A stretch of 64,000 nt of DNA from Rhizobium giardinii bv. giardinii H152 (lineage in GTDB: Bacteria > Pseudomonadota > Alphaproteobacteria > Rhizobiales > Rhizobiaceae), in the NCBI RefSeq assembly GCF_000379605.1, contig NZ_KB902713.1, positions 62,367 to 126,366 of the forward strand, read 5' to 3'. Every line of letters begins with the position of its first letter. Position 1 is the first letter of the stretch. The notes under the pieces were generated by a model. The model had not been told where the DNA came from. It was given only the letters and a program-made list of their open reading frames with translations, and searched no databases. Shown in pieces: positions 1-6,883 of this stretch. Made by a program: the position numbers and the translations under genes.

Positions 1-1
1 G

Positions 2-376
2 GCCCGGGAACTCCTCGCCCGCGTCGGTTTGACGGACAAGATTGATGCCTATCCGCGCCAATTGTCCGGCGGCCAGCAGCAGCGCGTCGCCATCGCTCGG
101 GCACTGGCCCTGAGGCCGAAGGTCCTCCTTTTCGACGAGCCGACGTCAGCACTCGATCCGGAACTCGTTGGCGAAGTGCTCGACGTGATCAAGGAACTGG
201 CTCGGACCGGCACGACCCTCGTCATCGTCACACACGAGATCGGATTTGCCCGCGAAGTGGCCGATACGGTCGTGTTCATGGAAGGCGGCCACATCCTTGA
301 GGTCGGCCCGCCGGCACGGATTTTCAGCCGGCCAGAGCATCCGCGCACGCGCGAATTCCTCGCCAAGGTTCTCTAG
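2..376 (+). CDS. Amino-acid-type ABC transporter ATP-binding protein, 5' part outside window
   Basis: This is the C-terminal 124 residues of an ABC ATPase; the reading frame is open to the first base, so the Walker A half lies upstream of the window. Visible are the signature LSGGQQQR (visible residues 21-28), Walker B VLLFDEP (41-47), the D-loop SALD and the switch histidine in THE (78). The ending, with [25 protein letters not shown] residues, is typical of GlnQ/HisP polar amino acid importers, where the ATPase powers uptake from the cytoplasmic face of the membrane. Two substrate-binding protein genes follow 77 bases downstream on the same strand, which supports one transporter locus. The permease genes must lie upstream if present. 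The substrate cannot be told from the ATPase. Confidence 0.93.
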   Translation, partial: ARELLARVGLTDKIDAYPRQLSGGQQQRVAIARALALRPKVLLFDEPTSALDPELVGEVLDVIKELARTGTTLVIVTHEIGFAREVADTVVFMEGGHILEVGPPARIFSRPEHPRTREFLAKVL

Positions 377-453
377 CAGATTCCCGGCCGCGTGGGCGGA
401 CGAGATGGGACTATAAACGGATACAACCTAAAGATGAAAAGGAGACGGGAAAC

Positions 454-1398
454 ATGACTATTCTTCATGCGGCTAAACTTCTGATGGCAGGTGCCGTGAC
501 CATCGCGGCACTTGGGGTCGTTGCGGCGCAGGCGGCCGATACGTTCGATCTCAGCCCGGACACCTCGAACCGGGTCCGGGCCGAAAAGAGCGAAGCGGCG
601 ATCAAGGCTCTTTCGCCTGACTTCAAGTTCGTGACACCTGGCAAGTTCACCGTGGCCATCAATGCCTGGGATCCGCCGATCGCCACCTTCGCAAACGATG
701 CAAAGACCATCGTCGGCGCCGATCCCGATCTGGCTTCGCTGCTGGCGGATTCGCTCGGCCTCGAGCTGGAAATCGTCTCCGTCGCCTGGGCCGACTGGCC
801 GCTGGGTGTTGCCTCCGGCAAGTATGACGCCGTCATCAGCAACGTGACGGTGACCGAGGAGCGCAAGGAGAAGTTCGATTTCTCCACCTATCGCAAGGAC
901 GTGCTGGGCTTCTACGTCAAGGCCGACAGCAAGATCACCGAGATCAAGGAGCCCAAGGATGTCGCAGGGCTGAAGGTCATTACCGGCGCTGGCACCAACC
1001 AAGAAAAAATCATTCTGGAATGGGATCGCGAGAACGTCGCGGCCGGCCTCGCGCCGATCGAGGTGCAATATTATGACGACCGCGCCGCAAGCGACCTCGC
1101 CTTGCAGTCGGGCCGTGCCGATGTCGAGTTCAATCCGAATGCGACACGGGCCTATGGTGCATCGATCAAACACGACACCAAGCTCGTCGGGATCGTCAGC
1201 GGCGGCTGGCCGCTGACTGCCGAGATCGCCGTCACCACCCGAAAGGGCGCAGGCCTTGCCGATACCGTCACCGTCGCGATCAACGACCTGATCAAGAGCG
1301 GCAAGTATGGCGAAGTGCTGAAGCGCTGGAGCCTCGACGCTGAAGGCATCGACCAGTCGCAGACCAACCCGGCCGGCCTGCCGAAGAGCGGTTCCTGA
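454..1398 (+). CDS. Amino-acid-type ABC transporter substrate-binding protein, first of a tandem pair
   Basis: A 314-residue periplasmic binding protein of the SBP_bac_3 family. It has a classic Sec signal peptide, with a hydrophobic core at about residues 8-24 and an AQA-AD cleavage site near 28. The two-lobed domain follows at about 58-290, with family-type stretches such as DAVISNVTVTEERKEKFDF and GAGTNQE. The start follows AAAAGGAGACGG. The next gene encodes a clear paralogue: the blocks SPDFKFVTPGKFTVA, VGADPD, ADSLGLELE, KYDAVISNV and KFDFSTYR are shared, so the pair arose by tandem duplication. The ATPase just upstream is its likely partner. The ligand is probably a polar amino acid or related amine, but this is inference. 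Confidence 0.92.
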   Translation: MTILHAAKLLMAGAVTIAALGVVAAQAADTFDLSPDTSNRVRAEKSEAAIKALSPDFKFVTPGKFTVAINAWDPPIATFANDAKTIVGADPDLASLLADSLGLELEIVSVAWADWPLGVASGKYDAVISNVTVTEERKEKFDFSTYRKDVLGFYVKADSKITEIKEPKDVAGLKVITGAGTNQEKIILEWDRENVAAGLAPIEVQYYDDRAASDLALQSGRADVEFNPNATRAYGASIKHDTKLVGIVSGGWPLTAEIAVTTRKGAGLADTVTVAINDLIKSGKYGEVLKRWSLDAEGIDQSQTNPAGLPKSGS

Positions 1399-1408
1399 TA
1401 TCGAGTTG

Positions 1409-1450
1409 GGCAACCCGACATGGTTCGTTGGGTTGCCTGCCTTTGTTTTT
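1409..1450 (+). promoter_or_regulatory. Intercistronic hairpin with T-rich tail between the two binding-protein genes
   Basis: The arms 1409-1419 (GGCAACCCGAC) and 1427-1437 (GTTGGGTTGCC) pair over 11 bases with one G-U, and a T-rich tail reaches 1450. It may terminate part of the transcripts or protect the 3' end of the first binding-protein mRNA. It lies just before the Shine-Dalgarno region of the second gene. Confidence 0.6.
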
Positions 1451-1467
1451 CCCTGGAGATCACGACC

Positions 1468-2412
1468 ATGACCGACCAACCGGTTTTCCGTCCGTTCCTG
1501 ATGGCGGCACTCGTTTCTACCCTCGCCTTGTTCTCGACCGCTGCGCGCGCCGACGACACTGCTTTCGGCCTCAGCCCTGAGCAACCGGCGCGACTGAGGG
1601 CCGAAAAGAATGATGCGGCGATTGCCGCGATCTCGCCGGACTTCAAGTTCGTGACGCCGGGCAAATTTACCGTGGCCGTCAGCCCGGGCGGACCGCCGCT
1701 TGCAACCTATGCGACGGATGCAAAGACCGTGGTTGGCGCCGATCCGGATTACGCGTCGGCCATTGCCGATAGCCTCGGGCTTGAGCTTGAACTGCTTCCG
1801 GTCGCCTGGATCGACTGGCCGCTCGGCTTGACCTCGCGCAAATATGATGCCGTCATCTCCAATGTCGGCGTCACCGAGCAGCGCAAGGAGAAATTTGACT
1901 TCTCGACCTATCGCCAGGGATTGCATGGCTTCTTCGTCAAGTCCGGCAGCCCGATCACTGCGATCAAGGAGCCGAAGGATGCCGCAGGCCTGCGGTTCAT
2001 CGTCGGTGCCGGCACCAACCAGGAGCGCATCCTTTTGCGCTGGAGCGACGAGGATGTAGCAGCGGGGCTGAAGCCACTGGAACTGCAATATTACGACGAC
2101 GAAGCGGCAAGCCTGTTAGCTGTCTCTTCCGGTCGGGCCGATGTCATCGTCCAACCGCATGCACAGCTCGTCTTCATCGCCGCCCGCGATCACAACATCA
2201 AGCGCGTCGGAACGCTGAGCGCCGGTTGGCCGGATCGCTCGGACGTGGCGATCGCCACGAAGAAGGACAGCGGTCTGGCGGATGCGCTCACCATCGCCAC
2301 CAACGGCCTGATCACGAGCGGGGTCTACGGCAGGATCCTCGACCACTGGCACCTGTCGGAGGAGGCTCTGCCGCAGTCGGAGACCAATCCGCCTGGCCTG
2401 CCGCGATCCTGA
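1468..2412 (+). CDS. Amino-acid-type ABC transporter substrate-binding protein, second of a tandem pair
   Basis: A 314-residue SBP_bac_3 protein with a signal peptide: hydrophobic stretch at about residues 10-22 and a cleavage site near ARA-DD. It is co-linear over its full length with the preceding binding protein, sharing SPDFKFVTPGKFTVA, VGADPD, DAVISNVGVTE and QYYDDEAAS. An upstream in-frame ATG at 1420 would add 16 residues with no ribosome site and would sit inside the hairpin, so ATG 1468, preceded by CTGGAGAT, is preferred. The ligand-contacting region differs (SPGGPP against NAWDPP in the first copy, and a diverged segment after SGRADV). The two copies may therefore bind different ligands while sharing one permease. 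Confidence 0.9.
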   Translation: MTDQPVFRPFLMAALVSTLALFSTAARADDTAFGLSPEQPARLRAEKNDAAIAAISPDFKFVTPGKFTVAVSPGGPPLATYATDAKTVVGADPDYASAIADSLGLELELLPVAWIDWPLGLTSRKYDAVISNVGVTEQRKEKFDFSTYRQGLHGFFVKSGSPITAIKEPKDAAGLRFIVGAGTNQERILLRWSDEDVAAGLKPLELQYYDDEAASLLAVSSGRADVIVQPHAQLVFIAARDHNIKRVGTLSAGWPDRSDVAIATKKDSGLADALTIATNGLITSGVYGRILDHWHLSEEALPQSETNPPGLPRS

Positions 2413-2424
2413 GGTACATGTACG

Positions 2425-3459
2425 ATGAGCAGCGTTTCCATCCATCATATCGGCTTTCTTACCCCCGGAAACTACCCGGCTCATGATCCGCTGTCCGGTC
2501 TGGAAAAAACCTTGCAGCTCCTGGAGTATGGCGAGGGGCTCGGTTTCCAAAGCGCGTGGGCCCGCCAGCGGCATCTCGAGCCCGGCATTTCGTCAGCCAC
2601 CGCCTTCCTGGCCGCCGCGACCCAGAGGACCAGCAGCATCGAGCTCGGCACGGCGGTCATTCCGATCGGTTACGAAAGCCCCTACCGTCTGGCGGAAGAC
2701 CTCTCGACGGTCGATGTGCTGTCGCGCGGGCGGCTCAATGTCGGCTTGAGTGCCGGCCGGCCGCTGCACGCCGACCTGATCGCGCCGCTGGTCTTCGACG
2801 GTGACTGGGAAAGCTTCGACTTTTCCCACGACAGGGTCCTGCGCTTCGTCGACAACCTGAAGAGCAAGCCGATCGGGGATGAAACGACGTTCATAAAGAC
2901 ACCCTTCGGTCCGCAGCGCCCACGACTGCAGCCGCATGCCAAAGGGCTGATGGACCGCATCTGGTACGGTGGCGGTTCGTTACGGTCCGCCCGTTGGTCA
3001 GGGCAAAACGGGTTCAACCTTCTGATCGGCAATGTTACGAGTGGTGAGGACACGGATGATTTTTATGTCGCCCAGTCGCGCCAACTCAAGGCATACCGGG
3101 AGGCTGGTGGATCGGACAAGCGCGTTGCGCTCGGCCGCGTCATCGTCCCTCTCGATAGCGCCGACAGCATTACACGCAAGCGCTATCTCGACTATGCGGC
3201 CGGGCGCCATGAGCGAACATTGACGCCCCAGGGCGAACGCCGCACACTCTATCCAGCGGACCTTGTTGGCACGTCGGAGCAAATCCTCGAACGCCTGCTT
3301 GCCGATCCGATCATCTCGCAAGTCAGCGAGTTGCGGCTCGAGCTTCCTTATGAATTCGAGGATGAGGAATACCGCCAGATCCTCCACGACTTTTCCACGT
3401 TCATTGCCCGAAGGCTCGGCTGGTCCAACGGTTCGCTGCGAGAAAAGCGCACGGCGTGA
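2425..3459 (+). CDS. LLM-class flavin-dependent oxidoreductase (bacterial luciferase-like)
   Basis: A 344-residue member of the luciferase-like monooxygenase superfamily, TIM-barrel enzymes that use reduced FMN/F420-type flavin. The N-terminal strand IHHIGFLTPGNY, the GLGFQSAWARQRH segment (about residues 38-50), the ATQRTSSIELGTAVIP block and the VDVLSRGRLNVGLSAG block (about 92-107) are the usual landmarks. It starts 12 bases after the binding-protein stop, so it is probably co-transcribed. Such enzymes beside amino-acid or sulfur-compound importers often oxidise the imported compound, commonly a thioether, sulfonate or amine. The actual substrate is not visible here. Confidence 0.85.
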   Translation: MSSVSIHHIGFLTPGNYPAHDPLSGLEKTLQLLEYGEGLGFQSAWARQRHLEPGISSATAFLAAATQRTSSIELGTAVIPIGYESPYRLAEDLSTVDVLSRGRLNVGLSAGRPLHADLIAPLVFDGDWESFDFSHDRVLRFVDNLKSKPIGDETTFIKTPFGPQRPRLQPHAKGLMDRIWYGGGSLRSARWSGQNGFNLLIGNVTSGEDTDDFYVAQSRQLKAYREAGGSDKRVALGRVIVPLDSADSITRKRYLDYAAGRHERTLTPQGERRTLYPADLVGTSEQILERLLADPIISQVSELRLELPYEFEDEEYRQILHDFSTFIARRLGWSNGSLREKRTA

Positions 3460-3517
3460 ACTGCCGCTTGCGCGAAAAACCCAGATCCACAGGCCGGATT
3501 CACAGGAACGACAAGTA

Positions 3518-3739
3518 TTGACCAGAATCGTTGACTATTTTTTCTCCATTGGCTCGCCGTGGTCCTATATCGGCTTCGACTCTTTCGTCGAACTTGCGGC
3601 GAATAATTATGTCGAGATCAAGCCCTACCTCACCACCGTGGTCGAAGAGAATGGCGGCATCTTTTCGCGCAATCGCCCTCCGACGCAGTTATTGGACGCG
3701 CGACCTGAAACGTTGGGCGCGCCTAGCAAGGGCCTGATC
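3518..3739 (+). pseudogene. Frameshifted and truncated DsbA-fold / 2-hydroxychromene-2-carboxylate isomerase-like gene
   Basis: From TTG 3518 the frame reads LTRIVDYFFSIGSPWSYIGF and continues to about residue 57 (SRNRPP), a typical start of the 2-hydroxychromene-2-carboxylate isomerase/DsbA thioredoxin-fold family. At about 3680-3690 the homologous reading moves to another frame, where RRSYWTRDLKRWARLA follows. That string is the natural continuation in this family, so a single-base indel has occurred. The gene then stops after about 75 codons, against roughly 200 for the family. The loss of the rest coincides with the repeat-rich scar immediately downstream, which suggests insertion or deletion there. 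The product cannot be functional. Confidence 0.7.
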
Positions 3740-3762
3740 CTTAAAAAACCGCGCTGATGTCG

Positions 3763-4049
3763 TTTGGCACTTCAACATGAGAATTCGGCGGTTCCGGCCG
3801 CATTTGGCATTTAATGTGAGTCTCGCAGACGGTAGACAGTCACAACAGCCGGTGCAGTATGGGCAACTCATTGGAAGATATACATTTTTGCAAAAGCCAT
3901 AGAGGAAAAGCGTCTCTGCGAAAACGAAATCTCAAGTTAAGTGGCAAGGCCTGGGGACGAATCTCACATTAAATGCCAAGTCTCAAATTATGGGTGGCCG
4001 TAACTATATGATTTTGTTGGCGGCAGAATCTTACGTTTAAATGCAAAAC
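3763..4049. repeat. Five copies of a ~22-bp repeat, resembling multiple terminal repeats of an IS21-type element
   Basis: Two direct copies lie at 3763-3786 (TTTGGCACTTCAACATGAG) and 3803-3825 (TTTGGCATTTAATGTGAG). Three inverted copies lie at about 3926-3949, 3959-3981 and 4026-4050. The second and fourth share a perfect 17-base inverted match (3804-3820 and 3963-3979). Two inward copies at one end and several at the other, with only about 130 bases between, is the pattern of IS21-family ends, which carry repeated transposase-binding sites. No istA/istB reading frame is present, so this would be an internally deleted remnant. Family assignment is inference from the pattern. No gene is visible in 3740-4189. 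Confidence 0.5.
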
Positions 4050-4189
4050 CACACGCGGCCTCAACCGCATTCGGTTGGCCACAAATCCTGCTCCCGGAAT
4101 TCTGCGGAGGATCGGATAGGACAGTGGCTATAGACTGGCAGTCCGGCAATGGCTATTCGTGATGAAGCGACGTATCGCTAAACCATCCC

Positions 4190-4885
4190 GTGGATTCTCC
4201 AAGGCCTCTTATATTGAAAAAAGTGCAACGCAGTTTTGCCGTCGAGTACAAAACCGGCAGGCGAAAACTCTATCCCAAGTCGAACTCGATCTGGGGCAAC
4301 ATGGATCTAAAGTCCGTCGCTCGCGATCTCGAGGAAGCGGCAACGCCTTATCTGTCAGGTAGCTCTCAGAGTGGCAAATCCGACAGCGAGATGTTTTTGC
4401 CGGCACCAGATCAGGCCGAGCCGTTGTTGACACCGCCTCTCGGCACGTCGACAACTACATCAGATACAGAGGAGACGAGCATGGCCCACGACAGCAATAC
4501 GATAACCAATGCCGATGTACCGACCGTTGTCGAGACGCCCGTTGCGCCGAAGAAGCAAAGCAAACCCCGCGCCAAGAAAGCGGCTCCTGAGACGACGTCA
4601 GCTGACGCTACGGCAGAGCCAGCAACTGCTCTGACCGGCGCTGGTGGTGGGAAGGGGAGAGGGGGCAAGGCAAAGGTGATCGAAGCTGCGCCGAGCGCCA
4701 AACGGGCACCTGTGCGCCGTGCTCCAAAGTCTGTGCAGACAGCTTCAGCTGCGCCGATCGCGGCGATCGATGAGATGGCAGATCTCTTGCAGTTGGAAGA
4801 GGAAAATCAACGACTGCGCAAGCTTCTGGCTGAAAAACTTCGCGCTGAAAATGCTGATCTGCGCAAACGGCTCAAGCTCGATTGA
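4190..4885 (+). CDS. SyrB-like rhizobial putative regulator with N-terminal extension
   Basis: The C-terminal part, DEMADLLQLEEENQRLRK and on to the LRKRLKLD end, is a leucine-zipper-like coiled coil that closely resembles the end of Sinorhizobium SyrB, a modulator of symbiotic exopolysaccharide and nod regulation. The middle is rich in Ala, Lys and Pro and probably disordered. A second in-frame start, ATG 4481 with a strong GGAG site at 4471, opens with MAHDSNT, matching the usual SyrB start (MADESNT). The 97 preceding codons (from GTG 4190 or TTG 4214, VQRSFAVEYKTGRRK) look like a separate small rhizobial domain joined in frame. Either one long protein or two products could be made. Function beyond family likeness is unknown. 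Confidence 0.7.
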   Translation: MDSPRPLILKKVQRSFAVEYKTGRRKLYPKSNSIWGNMDLKSVARDLEEAATPYLSGSSQSGKSDSEMFLPAPDQAEPLLTPPLGTSTTTSDTEETSMAHDSNTITNADVPTVVETPVAPKKQSKPRAKKAAPETTSADATAEPATALTGAGGGKGRGGKAKVIEAAPSAKRAPVRRAPKSVQTASAAPIAAIDEMADLLQLEEENQRLRKLLAEKLRAENADLRKRLKLD

Positions 4886-5009
4886 TATAAGCAGCCGGTC
4901 AATCGCCGGCCGCTATGCTTATCGAGACATACATTTTGGCCACGGTGAATGCTGTTGCCGGAATTGGAACTCGCAGCCTGCTTGCGGGGTAAAACGCGAG
5001 GTCGGATAG

Positions 5010-5564
5010 ATGGCATCTCCATGGAAATTTCTTGCCCGACTGATCTCACCGGGACGCGAACAAAAGAGTGAAAACGGCTCGACCAACGAGGTTACGCCGG
5101 ACCCCTCGGCTATTGCCGGTCAAACTAAACCGCCTGCCGAAGAGAGCGTGAATAGCGCTGGCCGACCGGCAAGCGAGGAGCTACCTCGTCACGATCAAAC
5201 CGCTGCAATTTCCGCGGAGCCTGTACTTCCCGAAGAAGGCGAAAAAGGTGGCCGCGATAAGGTCGAACGCGAAGCCCCCAAAGTCGTGGGGGCCGCCGAT
5301 CCAGCGTTATTCGGCGATCCTGGTATCGACGTCACCGCTGCACATGGTGCTACGAACACCAAGCGAGCTGTCGAGGTCGCACCACGCAAGCAAAGAAGTC
5401 GCAACAAAGAAGCGGTAGCGATTGAGAACGTTTCCCAGGTTAACCACACTGCAGACGAGATGAACCTCGATGAAGAGATCAGGGTGCTTAGGGGTCATCT
5501 AGCCAGAAAGCTAAAGCTGCAAAACGCGCAGTTAAGAAATATGCTGAAGCGGTTTGAACGGTGA
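5010..5564 (+). CDS. Hypothetical coiled-coil protein, companion of the SyrB-like gene
   Basis: A 184-residue protein starting MASPWKFLARLISPG, a basic amphipathic opening. It is followed by about 120 acidic, Pro/Glu/Ala-rich residues that look disordered, and a C-terminal segment (LDEEIRVLRGHLARKLKLQNAQL) of short coiled-coil character. The end resembles the final EENQRLRK-LLAEKLRAEN pattern of the preceding SyrB-like protein, so the two may be diverged relatives or interaction partners. It lies 124 bases downstream on the same strand. No catalytic motif, membrane segment or known domain is visible. The start ATG 5010 is followed by a sensible reading frame without an internal competitor. 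Confidence 0.55.
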   Translation: MASPWKFLARLISPGREQKSENGSTNEVTPDPSAIAGQTKPPAEESVNSAGRPASEELPRHDQTAAISAEPVLPEEGEKGGRDKVEREAPKVVGAADPALFGDPGIDVTAAHGATNTKRAVEVAPRKQRSRNKEAVAIENVSQVNHTADEMNLDEEIRVLRGHLARKLKLQNAQLRNMLKRFER

Positions 5565-5724
5565 AAATGTCGCTCTGCCTGCCCTTTCAGTCGGGATCGA
5601 TTGCAAGCCTATTGCAGGTGACAATCTCAGTTTTGAAAAGGGTGTCGCCGGTTCGATTCTGTTAAAGGCGACGAGCATGATCCGCCGGCGCCACCCGCGG
5701 CACGTGATTGCCACAAAGTCACGA

Positions 5725-5762
5725 AAAAAGCCGGGTCTCGTGATGTTCTTCACGAGGCCCGG
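5725..5762 (-). terminator. Rho-independent terminator of the TRAP transporter operon
   Basis: The arms 5731-5743 and 5750-5762 pair over 13 bases with one wobble around a six-base loop. Read on the minus strand, the hairpin is followed by CTTTTTTC (complement of 5725-5731). It lies 49 bases beyond the dctP stop, so it terminates the leftward operon. A second perfect hairpin, GGCCGG-ACAG-CCGGCC, lies at 5768-5783. Confidence 0.8.
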
Positions 5763-5811
5763 AAGTCGGCCGGACAGCCGGCCTCTGGGAGAACATATAC
5801 CTTCTAGGGGC

Positions 5812-6834
5812 CTACGTGAGTTTCCCTACCGTCTTCTCGAGAATTGCCCACAATTCCTCGCCATATTTTTCGCGCCAGCTGGTGTAGAAGCCGCCGTCGC
5901 GAAGTTTCTGCCTGAACGCCTCAGTGTCGGGCTGATTGAATACAAGGCCCTGTTTGGCTAGGACGTCTTTGAGGGCCTCCGACAACTTGGCCATATCTTG
6001 GCGCTCATCGAGCGCGGCTTGGTTGATGTTGCGGCTCACGACCTCCTGCACATCCGCCGGCAGGCTTGCCCAGTTGCGCTTGTTGGCAACGCAGAAAAAT
6101 GCGTCCCACATGTGCCGGGTTAATGCGCAGTATTTTTGGACCTCGACAATATTTGCGGTCTTGATGTTGGCCAGCGAATTTTCCTGTCCATCGACGACCT
6201 TCGTCTGAAGTGCAGAATAGAGTTCGTTGAAATTAATGGACGCCGGAGCTGCCCCAAACGTCTGGAACATGGAGGTCCACAGCGCTCCGACTGGAACGCG
6301 GATTTTCATACCGGCGAGATCTACGGGCGAGTTGACTGGGTGCGTGCTGGTGGTGATGTGCCGGAACCCGTTGTCCCACATCTTTTCCATCGGGAGGAGA
6401 TTCACCTTTTCGATGAGCTTATGCAGAGCGACACCGAGTTCACCATCCATCGTCTTCCAAACCGTATCATAGTCCGGGAAAATGAAGCCGAGACCGTAGA
6501 TCGAGGCCGCCGGTACCATCGTGGACAGTACATTGATACCAGAGTTCAGGAACAGATCGATGCCGCCTGCTCTCACTTGCGATAGCATGTCCGTGTCGCT
6601 GCCAAGCTGGTTGTTCGGGTAGACTTGCAGCTCCACCCGCCCGTTCGTCTCCTGCTGGATGCGCGTTGCCGCCTCCCTTGCGCGCGTGGTGATCGGATGG
6701 GTTTCGGCTAGGTTAAACGCGAACTTCAGGGAATATTCGGCTGCGGCAGCTCGCTTCATCGAAAAGCCGAGCGCGGTGGCGCTGAGACCCAGCGTTGTCG
6801 TCATTGTAAATGCGCGTCTTGTCAGATTTACCAT
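5812..6834 (-). CDS. dctP: TRAP transporter substrate-binding protein, DctP family
   Basis: A 340-residue periplasmic receptor of a TRAP transporter. The start ATG 6834 has a strong site (GGAGGAGA) and gives a twin-arginine-like signal, LTRRAFTMT, followed by a hydrophobic run and an AAA-AEY cleavage region near residue 30. Family landmarks include LKFAFNLAETHPITTRA, the QLGSDTDMLSQVRAGGIDLF block, and GMKIRVP with the arginine that normally binds the ligand carboxylate, then ELYSALQTKVVDGQE. It lies 49 bases downstream of the fused permease gene in the same operon and is followed by a terminator. The ligand is likely a carboxylated compound such as a sugar acid. The Tat-type signal is my reading of the RR motif. 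Confidence 0.92.
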   Translation of the reverse strand: MVNLTRRAFTMTTTLGLSATALGFSMKRAAAAEYSLKFAFNLAETHPITTRAREAATRIQQETNGRVELQVYPNNQLGSDTDMLSQVRAGGIDLFLNSGINVLSTMVPAASIYGLGFIFPDYDTVWKTMDGELGVALHKLIEKVNLLPMEKMWDNGFRHITTSTHPVNSPVDLAGMKIRVPVGALWTSMFQTFGAAPASINFNELYSALQTKVVDGQENSLANIKTANIVEVQKYCALTRHMWDAFFCVANKRNWASLPADVQEVVSRNINQAALDERQDMAKLSEALKDVLAKQGLVFNQPDTEAFRQKLRDGGFYTSWREKYGEELWAILEKTVGKLT

Positions 6835-6883
6835 TGCGTTCTCCTCCAAATAACTCTGTAAATTTTGACTGGTTGATGCCGGA

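Noticed and set aside
373-2088. 571-codon open frame on the minus strand with internal repetition
   Set aside because: It is antisense to the two binding-protein genes; the repetition only mirrors their duplication, and it has no family character or ribosome site.
3740-4100. CRISPR-like array
   Set aside because: The repeats are partly inverted, diverged and irregularly spaced, and no cas gene is present; an IS-end arrangement explains them better.
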